A DNA stretch of 59,521 nt, from contig DKZG01000034.1 in assembly GCA_002493595.1 (NCBI GenBank), forward strand, positions 1 through 59,521, given 5' to 3'. The stretch comes from Ruminococcaceae bacterium UBA7080 (GTDB taxonomy: Bacteria > Bacillota > Clostridia > Oscillospirales > Acutalibacteraceae). The notes beneath the pieces were generated by a model. It had not been told where the DNA came from, did no database searches, and saw nothing but the letters and a program-made list of their open reading frames with translations. Position 1 is the stretch's first letter. The number at the start of each line of letters is the position of its first letter. Positions 34,801 through 41,998 of this stretch are shown here, one piece after another. A program made the translations under genes and the position numbers.

Positions 34801-35557
34801 GTGCGTCGCTGATGGCTTTGTTATATTTGCTTTCGTTAATCTTGATTTCGTCAAGCTCTGTGGCAAAAGTGGTGTGGCGGCAGTGATCTGACCAATATGT
34901 GTCAATAACCTTGAGCTCTGTAAGGCTCGGGTCGCGTTGTTCGTCGTTTTTAAAATAATCTCTTACCCAGCACAAATCGGCAATGCTCATGGCAAAGCCC
35001 ATTGACTTGTGATATTCGGCAATTACACGGTCATCCATTTTGATAAAGCCGTTAATGCGTTCAATATCGGCAGGCATATCTGCCTTCATGTCAAGTGATT
35101 CCGGAATACTCATGGATGCCACACGTGACTCAACAGGGTTGATAAGGTATGATTTAATCTTTTCAAATTCTGCGTCGGTGATATCACCCTTAACAGCAAT
35201 AACTTTTGCCGATAATACATCCGGACGTTCACCTGCAGTTAAAAGCTGGATACACTGCGCAGCAGAGTCAGCCCTTTGGTCATACTGACCCGGCAGATAT
35301 TCTGTAGCAAAATATCTCCAAGAGTTGTCAATGGATAATTCATAATAAACATTGTCAAGGTTGGGCTCGGAAAGGATTGTATTTACCGCAACCGTAAATT
35401 CCTCCTCGTTTAAGCCCTGAGCATCATAACGGTTGATAATTCTTAAATCCTCAAGACCGGTTATGCCGACATTTTCTCTAAGGTCAGCCAGAGTCTGTCC
35501 GGCTTCAATGTCATTGCCCTTCTTTTTTTCAACAAATACACGATAAACCTTTGCCAT
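31802..35557 (-). CDS. purL: Phosphoribosylformylglycinamidine synthase, single-chain
   Basis: Converts FGAR to FGAM with glutamine and ATP in purine synthesis. At 1251 aa it is the large single-chain form, with the synthetase and glutaminase in one protein, unlike the split PurS/PurQ/PurL of Bacillus. Visible parts: the linker SDHCRHTTF near residue 230, FKNETHNHPTEIEPFGGAATCLGG, the repeated AIRM-like ATP domains, and a C-terminal class I glutaminase with PAFPGTNCEVD, LGICNGFQ (catalytic Cys) and PISHGEGRF. AAGGAG precedes the ATG. It stands alone; other pur genes are not in the window. Confidence 0.96.
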   Translation of the reverse strand: MAKVYRVFVEKKKGNDIEAGQTLADLRENVGITGLEDLRIINRYDAQGLNEEEFTVAVNTILSEPNLDNVYYELSIDNSWRYFATEYLPGQYDQRADSAAQCIQLLTAGERPDVLSAKVIAVKGDITDAEFEKIKSYLINPVESRVASMSIPESLDMKADMPADIERINGFIKMDDRVIAEYHKSMGFAMSIADLCWVRDYFKNDEQRDPSLTELKVIDTYWSDHCRHTTFATELDEIKINESKYNKAISDALEKYFEIRREVYGDRKDKIVCLMDMACIGTKVLKKRGLVDNLDESEEINACSIQVPVVIDGKEEQWLVQFKNETHNHPTEIEPFGGAATCLGGAIRDPLSGRAYVYQAMRVTGAGDPTTPFEDTLDAKLPQSKITTGAAAGYSSYGNQIGLATGQVTELYDEGYVAKRMEIGAVIGASPKHNVIRECPQDGDIIVLLGGRTGRDGCGGATGSSKAHNSSSIETCGAEVQKGNPPTERKIQRLFRKTEVARMIKRCNDFGAGGVSVAIGELADGLKIDLDKVPKKYDGLDGTELAISESQERMAVVLDKNDVDKFIKLSNEENLEATPVAVVTDENRLEMTWRGDKIVSLSRDFLNTNGVTQHAKAEISAVDDTENYTKQIPACLAKLDNAQALKANLSRLEVCSQKGLVERFDSSIGAATVLMPYAGKYQLTPEDAMVAKIPLLEGETDTATVMSYGFIPKLSRWSPFHSAAFAVSESLAKLAAVGCDPSKARLTFQEYFERLNDAPSRWGKPTAALLGALMAQIGYKCPSIGGKDSMSGSFNELDVPPTLVSFAVGMSEASKTVSSQFKRAGSIVKLLPLPVDEGTGLPVFEKAMALMVSVYEGIRSGKILSASVVKEGGAAACVCKMAFGNKFGFTFAQNLDKETLFAAKEASFVVELADESSFDGVTLGTVNDNAIFIIDGVVQTADELIDAWTGKLEKVFATDSGKKANMPYEVPLYKERSIFVAKNKVAKPKVFIPAFPGTNCEVDTARAFEKAGAKASILVVNNLSSSAINETIEKMVKEIETAQIIMLPGGFSGGDEPEGSGKFIATTFRNPKVKEAVTKLLNCRDGLMLGICNGFQALIKLGLVPYGEIRDIKDTDPTLTFNTIGRHISSMAYTRVSSVKSPWFSSVNAGDMFAIPISHGEGRFVANDDVMKKLIDNGQIATQYVNPQGTPVSEMPFNPNGSVCAVEGITSPDGRVLGKMGHCERKGDNLYANVPFEKDMKIFESGVNYFK

Positions 35558-35687
35558 TTGTTTTCTCCTTAATTAATTACAGATATAATTATACGCTGTA
35601 TATTTTAACACAAAAATTGCGGATTGCCTATAGCAAAAATGTAATTTTTTAAATATATTAAAATTAATTTTTTGTTCATATAAACTA

Positions 35688-35716
35688 TTCACTCTCTTAA
35701 TTTTTTGTGATATAAT
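35688..35716 (+). promoter_or_regulatory. Extended -10 promoter of the PAS gene
   Basis: TTCACT (35688-35693), 17-nt spacer, TATAAT (35711-35716) with TGA before the -10. Confidence 0.6.
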
Positions 35717-35764
35717 TATCAATTGGTGTGAGTCTGCATATATTTTTTTGAAAGGGGTGGCATA

Positions 35765-36928
35765 ATGACTGAAATGATTGAGGAAGATTTTTATGATATT
35801 GAGCTTATGAATCTTGTTGTTGATAAAGCGGATAATCTGCGCGTTATTGACTCAGACAGTCATTTTTCCGATTTTACGGGTGTTCATCCCTCAAAGATTA
35901 AGCAAGGCAAGCTTTTTCTTCTCGATATAATCAAGCCTGTTTACCGAGAGGATATTATGAAGGTGGTTTGCAAAAAGAATTCACCTTATGTTTATTTTGA
36001 TGCGGAGTTTATTGATAAGAACGGTAAAGAGATACTTATTCATTGCACCGGCCAGAATTTTGAAAATTCAACCCATTGCCGCCTTACCCTTGTCGATATA
36101 TCAAAATCCAAAATGAAGCAGGAGGCTCTTAGGAAAAAGGCAAAGGAAATGAATTACCTCATTGATCTTGTTACGGGCGGTGTGTGCCTCTTTAAGGTTA
36201 CCGACGATATGCATATTGTAGTGCAATATCTTAACGAGGGGGGCTGCCGTCTTTTCGGTACCTCCAAAAGCAGATATCAAAAGCAGGATTACAGACTTGA
36301 CGAGCTGATTCATCCTGAAGACCGCAGTCTGGTTTTTCAGGCGATAGGCAAGGCTATGGCAACAGATGAGCCGATTGATATTGAATTCAGAACAATTGTG
36401 CATAAGGACGAATTTAAATGGTGCAAGGTCAATGCAGCCATTGAGAGTTATGAGGATGACAACCCCGTTTTTCATGCAATGCTTACGGATATTACAAAGG
36501 TTAAAGCGGCAGAGGAGAGAGCAGATAAAATGTATGACAATCTTGCTCGCGTATTTAAAAATCTGCCTAATGCTGTTTTTTCAACGGATACTGAAAATCC
36601 GCTTACGCTTCAGATTGTAAGTGAGGATTTCATTAAATTTTTAGGCCATTCACGCAAGACACTTTTTGATGAGCACGGCGGAAGACTGTCAGATTTTATG
36701 CAGGAGCGTGAGGTGAAATACGTTACCGCCAATATTAAAAAGCAGCTTGATGAGGGCAGGCCGGAAATATTAATCAGATATTCCATTCGATCCGGCAGGG
36801 GCAAATTCTTTGTGGTTGAGGACAGGCGAAAGGTGGTTGCCCAGGATGACGGCAATTTTAATATGCTTTGCAGTCTGAGAAATGTAACCAAAAAATATCA
36901 GACCGCTTCACCTAACGGAATAGATTAA
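35765..36928 (+). CDS. Soluble triple-PAS protein without output domain
   Basis: A 387-aa cytoplasmic protein made of three PAS-like units (about residues 10-115, 130-250 and 262-378). Signs are FxDFTGVHPSKI, DYRLDELIHPEDRSLVFQAI, EFRTIVHKDEFKWCKVNA with LTDITKVKAAEERA, and a third VSEDFIKFLGHSRKTLF ending LCSLRNVTKKYQ. No histidine kinase, GGDEF, EAL, phosphatase or HTH domain follows, so any output must be through a partner. AAAGGGGTGG precedes the ATG. The frame ends normally before a stem-loop, so it is not visibly truncated. Confidence 0.82.
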   Translation: MTEMIEEDFYDIELMNLVVDKADNLRVIDSDSHFSDFTGVHPSKIKQGKLFLLDIIKPVYREDIMKVVCKKNSPYVYFDAEFIDKNGKEILIHCTGQNFENSTHCRLTLVDISKSKMKQEALRKKAKEMNYLIDLVTGGVCLFKVTDDMHIVVQYLNEGGCRLFGTSKSRYQKQDYRLDELIHPEDRSLVFQAIGKAMATDEPIDIEFRTIVHKDEFKWCKVNAAIESYEDDNPVFHAMLTDITKVKAAEERADKMYDNLARVFKNLPNAVFSTDTENPLTLQIVSEDFIKFLGHSRKTLFDEHGGRLSDFMQEREVKYVTANIKKQLDEGRPEILIRYSIRSGRGKFFVVEDRRKVVAQDDGNFNMLCSLRNVTKKYQTASPNGID

Positions 36929-36940
36929 ATCAAAAATCTG

Positions 36941-36978
36941 CGCGCTTTGGTTATGAATTTGCCGAAGTGCGTTTTTAT
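36941..36978 (+). terminator. Terminator of the PAS gene
   Basis: CGCGCTTTGG (36941-36950) pairs with CCGAAGTGCG (36962-36971), with two G-U pairs, then TTTTTATTT. Confidence 0.6.
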
Positions 36979-37020
36979 TTATTCGGGTTTGTAATGATTA
37001 TTGCATGGTTTATTATAATA

Positions 37021-37067
37021 AAAAAGGTTAACCGATAAGTGCTGACTTAAAGGTTAACTTTTTTTAT
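37021..37067. terminator. Possible terminator of trpBA
   Basis: AAAAAGGTTAACC (37021-37033) can pair with GGTTAACTTTTT (37052-37063) with a one-base bulge, leaving A/T runs on both sides. It lies about 100 nt past the trpA stop, so the assignment is weak. Confidence 0.4.
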
Positions 37068-37163
37068 ATAGTTTGCGGATAAGTGTTTATTGAATGGTTT
37101 CTTGTGGAGTGCTGTTATAATCCGACTTCCAATATATGTCCGTAAAAAGTATGGAAGCTTTGA

Positions 37164-37931
37164 TTATTTGATTGCATCTTTAAGGGATTTAATATATTCA
37201 TGGATTTTATCGGGTGCATGGGATTTGTGCTCTTCTATGATTTTAACGATTGCAGAACCGACAATCACACCGTCGGCAATATTTATATATTTTGCTGCCT
37301 GTGCAGGATTCTCAATATCGGCAATAACGGCAACGGGAATGTTTGAAACGTCACGAACAGCATTTGTCATTGATTTCAGATTAGCAAAAATTTTGTCAGC
37401 ATCTGCCGTGCCTATGGCGGGAATGGCATAAATAAATCCTTCTGCTTCAGAAGCAATTGTTTTTATTCTGTCCTTTTCGGCAGGGGCGATGATAGATACT
37501 ATATCTATATTGTATTTTTCGGCGGAGCTTTTAAGTTCGCTTTTTTCTTCAAAAGGCATGTCGGGAATAATTACTCCGCTTACACCGGACTCGCTTGCTT
37601 TTTGCATAAATTTGTCATAGCCGTATCTGAAAAGAACATTGAGATATGTCATATAAACAAGGGGAGTATCTGTTTGAGCGGATACTCTTTTTGTTAATTC
37701 AAATATTTTGTCAGTCGTTGTGCCCTGTGACAGTGAACGCACATTTGCAGCCTGAATGACAGGACCTTCCGCTATTGGGTCTGAAAAAGGGATGCCGATT
37801 TCAATCAAATCGCAGCCGGCCTCAGCCATGCTGAGTATAATCTGCTCGCTGGTCTCTATGTTCGGGTCGCCGGCAGTAACAAACCCGATAAGCGCCTTGC
37901 TGTTTTTAAATGCTTTTTTTATATTACTCAT
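37164..37931 (-). CDS. trpA: Tryptophan synthase alpha subunit
   Basis: Cleaves indole-glycerol phosphate to indole and glyceraldehyde 3-phosphate. The 255-aa TIM barrel has the expected FVTAGDP and the catalytic region DLIEIGIPFSDPIAEGPVIQ (Glu and Asp), plus GVIIPDMPFEEK and the phosphate loop GVIVGSAIV. The start overlaps the trpB stop by 8 nt, so translation is coupled. It is the second gene behind the Trp T-box leader. Confidence 0.96.
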   Translation of the reverse strand: MSNIKKAFKNSKALIGFVTAGDPNIETSEQIILSMAEAGCDLIEIGIPFSDPIAEGPVIQAANVRSLSQGTTTDKIFELTKRVSAQTDTPLVYMTYLNVLFRYGYDKFMQKASESGVSGVIIPDMPFEEKSELKSSAEKYNIDIVSIIAPAEKDRIKTIASEAEGFIYAIPAIGTADADKIFANLKSMTNAVRDVSNIPVAVIADIENPAQAAKYINIADGVIVGSAIVKIIEEHKSHAPDKIHEYIKSLKDAIK

Positions 37932-39108
37932 TTATGTTAACCCCCCTATATCTTGCAATTGCGGCAACATCCTTATCTCCTCTTCCGGAAAGATTGCAGA
38001 TGATAATATCATCCTTATTCATTGTCGGTGCAAGCTTAATAAGATGTGCCACAGCGTGTGCCGATTCAATGGCACAAATGATGCCTTCTGTTTTTGCAAT
38101 GTATTCAAAGGCGTCTACCGCTTCGTCATCCGTAACGGGTACGTATTCGGCTCTGCCTGCATCATGAAGATAGGAATGCTCAGGACCAATACCCGGATAG
38201 TCGAGACCTGCACTGATTGAATAAACCGGAGCTATCTGGCCGTATTCATTTTGGCAAAAATATGATTTCATACCATGAAATACACCGAGAGAGCCTGTGG
38301 ATATGGTGGCGGCTGTTTCTCCGGTGTGAATTCCTTTTCCTGCCGCTTCACAGCCGATCAGGCGCACATTTTTATCCTGAATGAAGTTATAGAACATACC
38401 CATGGCATTTGAACCGCCGCCTACGCAAGCCATAACTGCTGTGGGCAGCTTGCCCTCAAGCTCAAGTATTTGTTCTCGTGCTTCTTTTGAAATAATGGAT
38501 TGAAAATCTCTCACCATCATTGGGAATGGGTGAGGACCCACAACAGAGCCGAGTACATACATCGTGTCATCCATGCGTGAAACCCATTCACCCATAGCTT
38601 CGTTAACAGCATCCTTAAGTGTCATTGTGCCGGATGTGACAGGGTGAACCTTTGCTCCCAGCAATTCCATGCGGTAAACATTAAGCGATTGTCGGTCCGT
38701 ATCCTCCTTGCCCATAAAGATTTCACATTCCATTCCCATAAGTGCAGCCGCTGTTGCAGTTGCAACGCCGTGCTGGCCTGCACCTGTCTCGGCAATAACA
38801 CGTGTTTTGCCCAGTTTTTTTGCCAACAGGCACTGACCGAGAACATTATTGATTTTATGGCTGCCTGTGTGATTTAAATCTTCGCGTTTAAAATAAATTT
38901 TTGCACCGCCCAAATCTTTTGTCATTTTTTCTGCATAATAGAGCAGAGACGGCCTGCCGGCATATTCGTTAAAAAGCTTTTCAAGCTCGGCATTGAATTG
39001 CGGGTCATTTTTATAAAAAGCATAAGCCTTTTCCAGTTTGTGTATTTCGTCCATCAGCGCTTCCGGTATATACTGACCGCCATGAACGCCGTATCTTCCG
39101 TTTTCCAT
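37924..39108 (-). CDS. trpB: Tryptophan synthase beta subunit
   Basis: PLP enzyme joining indole to serine to make tryptophan. The 394-aa protein is a standard TrpB1: GGQYIPEAL, the PLP lysine in REDLNHTGSHKINN, the AETGAGQHGVATA loop, the glycine-rich CVGGGSNAMG and the sealing segment GRGDKD. AAGGAGG lies 6 nt before the ATG. Expression is controlled by the T-box leader directly upstream. Only trpB and trpA are present; trpE, G, D, C and F are not nearby. Confidence 0.97.
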   Translation of the reverse strand: MENGRYGVHGGQYIPEALMDEIHKLEKAYAFYKNDPQFNAELEKLFNEYAGRPSLLYYAEKMTKDLGGAKIYFKREDLNHTGSHKINNVLGQCLLAKKLGKTRVIAETGAGQHGVATATAAALMGMECEIFMGKEDTDRQSLNVYRMELLGAKVHPVTSGTMTLKDAVNEAMGEWVSRMDDTMYVLGSVVGPHPFPMMVRDFQSIISKEAREQILELEGKLPTAVMACVGGGSNAMGMFYNFIQDKNVRLIGCEAAGKGIHTGETAATISTGSLGVFHGMKSYFCQNEYGQIAPVYSISAGLDYPGIGPEHSYLHDAGRAEYVPVTDDEAVDAFEYIAKTEGIICAIESAHAVAHLIKLAPTMNKDDIIICNLSGRGDKDVAAIARYRGVNINE

Positions 39109-39131
39109 ATAATTGCCTCCTTAAATATAAA

Positions 39132-39427
39132 AATAATAAAAATAAAAGTCCTTGATAATACGATTCTTGTCGTATTATCAAGGACGAAATTACATTCCGC
39201 GGTGCCACCTTGATTTATGGTATTCCATACACTCTGCAAGATACTATCATATCTCCGACCGTTGACGCAGGTCATCACGTTACGGGATACTCGGCAGTTA
39301 CTGCTTTTCACCGTACCCTCAGCGGTCCATTTAATAAGCCGTTTAATACTCCGTTCACAGCAACAGGAGCTCTCTGTAATTGCGTATCTTATTTTTATCT
39401 CCGCCTCATCGGTTTTGATATTTAATT
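39132..39427 (-). ncRNA. Tryptophan-specific T-box leader
   Basis: The minus strand carries the T-box GGTGGCACCGCGG (39209-39197) followed by a strong 16-bp terminator stem (39185-39170 with 39163-39148) and a T-rich run. Stem I is formed by GGCGG and AATAAG pairing with CTTATT and CCGC, with an AGAGAGCTCC element. The specifier loop contains AAATGGA, whose UGG (39329-39327) is the Trp codon. Uncharged tRNA-Trp would stabilise the antiterminator and turn on trpBA. Confidence 0.93.
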
Positions 39428-39433
39428 TTAACC

Positions 39434-39462
39434 ATGATAACATTTGTTAATCATTTTGTCAA
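39434..39462 (-). promoter_or_regulatory. Promoter of the trp T-box transcript
   Basis: On the minus strand TTGACA (39462-39457), 17-nt spacer, TATCAT (39439-39434), extended by TGT. The -35 overlaps the stop codon of the upstream 73-aa gene. Confidence 0.7.
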
Positions 39463-39680
39463 CAGTGATTTTTCTCTTTGTAAAAGAAGATTAAGCCATA
39501 TATCACGTTGAACAAAATAAATGCTGTTATAATTGTCAAATCAGATTCAATATTTTCAATTGGATGTACGGTAAGTTCATAATAATGAACTACACCAAGT
39601 ACTAATAATAAAATATACGTGAAATAAGCCGATATTGCTGATAAAACAATTGAAGCAATCCATTTTAAAATGCTTTTCAT
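39459..39680 (-). CDS. Small two-helix membrane protein
   Basis: A 73-aa protein with two hydrophobic helices (about residues 5-32 and 49-67) joined by an acidic loop (HPIENIESD) and a basic C-terminus. No family recognised. ATG 39680 is preceded by GGGGTGAG, a good ribosome site; the frame could be read from further upstream to 39710 without one. It sits between the asparaginase gene (72 nt upstream) and the trp promoter. Confidence 0.6.
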   Translation of the reverse strand: MKSILKWIASIVLSAISAYFTYILLLVLGVVHYYELTVHPIENIESDLTIITAFILFNVIYGLIFFYKEKNHC

Positions 39681-39752
39681 ATATCTCACCCCAATAAGAG
39701 GATAACACAAAAAGTATAAAAATGATATGCACGCATTGTGGAATTTATCAAT

Positions 39753-40559
39753 TTACAGTGGATACTTATCTGTAATCAGTAATCTTGCCAAAGCATTTTC
39801 AGATGTTGAGTTAAAAATTATATTATTATAACTTTTTGCACTTTCGTAGTCTGCGCTTGATTTTGATGTAACAAAATAAAAGGGTATCTTTTTTCTTTTG
39901 CATTTATCTGCAAATACACTTGCATCTGCAGGAACGGTCGCCGAATGATACATTGTATGAAGTACGGCATCAACCTTGTCAAGATTGTAATTATCATAGT
40001 TGATACCGACATATGGTGTGATTACAAGAATATTTTTATTTCTCAACACAGGATTGTTGATAAATTCAGACTGCCTGCCGACTGCAAAAAATTCATCATT
40101 ATCATTGGCGCTTACTGTTCTTACCGCTCTGTAAAGTCTGTCGTAGCTGATATAAACACCCTTTACGCTGTTTAATAAAAATTCAACAGCATTTTCGAAA
40201 TTAGGTATGCCGTTTGAGGTTTTGTCATCAAGCGGTTTATCGGATGCTACAAGAACAATATTTTTGTCATAAAAAATATTACCTAAAATTGCACCTGTGA
40301 AGGCCAGGGTGTCAGAGCCGTGCAATATAATTACACCATTGTATGCATCAAAATCAACAGTGTATAAATAATCAATAAGCTGCTGCCATAAATGGATACA
40401 CATATTCTCCGATAAAACTGAAAACGGCGACACACAGTCAAAATGAACATCTTTAATTTCTGTACAGTCAATAATCTTAAACGGGTTATCAAGATGAATT
40501 CTGTCATCTTTGACGCAGGCAATTGTTCCGCCTGTGCCAACTACAAGAATTTTTTTCAT
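39753..40559 (-). CDS. L-asparaginase, type I-like, short form
   Basis: Hydrolyses asparagine to aspartate and ammonia. The N-terminal nucleophile motif VVGTGGTIAC (Thr) and the second catalytic block ILHGSDTLAFTG (Thr and Asp) are present. With 268 aa it is clearly shorter than the usual 320-340; the N-terminal domain is complete but the inter-domain region and the C-terminal domain are reduced. No signal peptide, so cytoplasmic. GGTGA precedes the ATG. It follows the aminopeptidase gene by 32 nt on the same strand. Amidase activity on other substrates is possible. Confidence 0.8.
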   Translation of the reverse strand: MKKILVVGTGGTIACVKDDRIHLDNPFKIIDCTEIKDVHFDCVSPFSVLSENMCIHLWQQLIDYLYTVDFDAYNGVIILHGSDTLAFTGAILGNIFYDKNIVLVASDKPLDDKTSNGIPNFENAVEFLLNSVKGVYISYDRLYRAVRTVSANDNDEFFAVGRQSEFINNPVLRNKNILVITPYVGINYDNYNLDKVDAVLHTMYHSATVPADASVFADKCKRKKIPFYFVTSKSSADYESAKSYNNIIFNSTSENALARLLITDKYPL

Positions 40560-40591
40560 AGTATCACCATTATCATTTTACAAAAATATCT

Positions 40592-41998
40592 TTATTTTGT
40601 GAAGAATGTTAAAAATGCTTTATATGCCATATATGTGTCAATTTTGCTTACAATTTCATATGGTGAATGCATTGAAAGAACGGGAACCCCCACATCTATA
40701 ACATCAACATCAAGATTTGCTATATACATTGCGACTGTTCCGCCGCCGCCTGCATCAACTTTACCAAGTTCACCGCTTTGCCACAAAACATTGTTTGATT
40801 CAAGCAGATTTTTAACAAAGCTTACATATTCGGCAGATGCGTCACTGGTACCGCTTTTACCTCTTGCTCCGGTGAATTTGGTAACGACAACACCTTCGTT
40901 GATAAAGGAGGCGTTGTTCTTTTCAAACTGTGTCGGCCATGTCGGATCAAAGGCGGCATTTACATCTGCCGAAAGGCATTTTGAATTTGATAAAACATCT
41001 CTGCCCTCATAACCTTCAAGGCGTGCCAAGTCCTCAATAAAATATTTAAGATAGCTCGAATTAAGTCCGGTATTGCCGTCCGATCCGGTTTCCTCTTTAT
41101 CTGTCAAAACAGTGATTGCCGTGTATTGCGGTGCACTGTCAATATTGAAAATTGCCTGCATTGCAGGATATGAGCAAACACGGTCATCATGACCGTAACC
41201 GCCTATAAGACTTCTGTCAAAGCCGATGTCATCAACAGTAAAGGCAGGCACAAGCTCCAGTTCGGCAGAAAGGAAATCGCGCTCGACAATGCCGTACTTT
41301 TCATAAAGAATGTTAAGAAGATTAAGCTTTATTTTTTCACTTTCTTTATCATCCTTAAACGGGCGTGATCCGATGACTACGTTAAGCTCTTCACCCTTTA
41401 CAATTTCATTTGCTTTTCTTGACATTTGCTCTGCACCGAGGTGCGGAAGAATGTCTGTAATGCAGAATTTCGGGTCGGCAGCATCTTCGCCCACTTTTAC
41501 ATCAACAAAGCTGCCGTCATTTTTGCAGATTCTGCCGTGAAGAGAAAGCGGGATTGCTGTCCACTGATATTTTTTGATTCCGCCGTAATAATGTGTTTTG
41601 AAAAATCCAAGTGAACCGTCCTCATAAACCGGGCACTGTTTAAGGTCAATTCTCGGTGAATCAATATGTGCAGCACTTATTCTTACACCGTCTTTTATCG
41701 GTCTTGTTCCCTTAACGCAAAGAATAATTGCTTTTCCTCTGTTAAAATAATAAACCTTTGAGCCCGGCTTAAGCTCGCCGCCGAATTTATTGAATTCACT
41801 AAAGCCGTTTTCTTTTGCAAGATTGAGTGCTGACTGAGCAAATTCTCTTTCTGTTTTATTTTCGAAAAGAAATTTTTTATATCCTTCACAGAATTCGTCA
41901 CAGATTTTAAGCTCTTCTTCGCTCATAAAGTCAACACCGTTTTCCTTTTTGTTAAAAAGAAGCTCTTTAAGCTGCTGAGCTTTGGTTTTTTCATTCAT
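40592..41998 (-). CDS. M18-family aminopeptidase
   Basis: Zinc metallopeptidase that removes N-terminal, often acidic, residues from peptides. The 468-aa protein carries the M18 motifs: SAAHIDSPRIDLK (metal His/Asp), GGYGHDDRVCSYPA, TDKEETGSDGNTG with catalytic Glu and metal Glu, and VPVLSMHSPYEIVSKID near the end. Length matches the longer clostridial M18 group. The start overlaps the stop of the Sua5-CoaE gene by 4 nt (ATGA), so translation is coupled. No signal peptide. Confidence 0.92.
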   Translation of the reverse strand: MNEKTKAQQLKELLFNKKENGVDFMSEEELKICDEFCEGYKKFLFENKTEREFAQSALNLAKENGFSEFNKFGGELKPGSKVYYFNRGKAIILCVKGTRPIKDGVRISAAHIDSPRIDLKQCPVYEDGSLGFFKTHYYGGIKKYQWTAIPLSLHGRICKNDGSFVDVKVGEDAADPKFCITDILPHLGAEQMSRKANEIVKGEELNVVIGSRPFKDDKESEKIKLNLLNILYEKYGIVERDFLSAELELVPAFTVDDIGFDRSLIGGYGHDDRVCSYPAMQAIFNIDSAPQYTAITVLTDKEETGSDGNTGLNSSYLKYFIEDLARLEGYEGRDVLSNSKCLSADVNAAFDPTWPTQFEKNNASFINEGVVVTKFTGARGKSGTSDASAEYVSFVKNLLESNNVLWQSGELGKVDAGGGGTVAMYIANLDVDVIDVGVPVLSMHSPYEIVSKIDTYMAYKAFLTFFTK

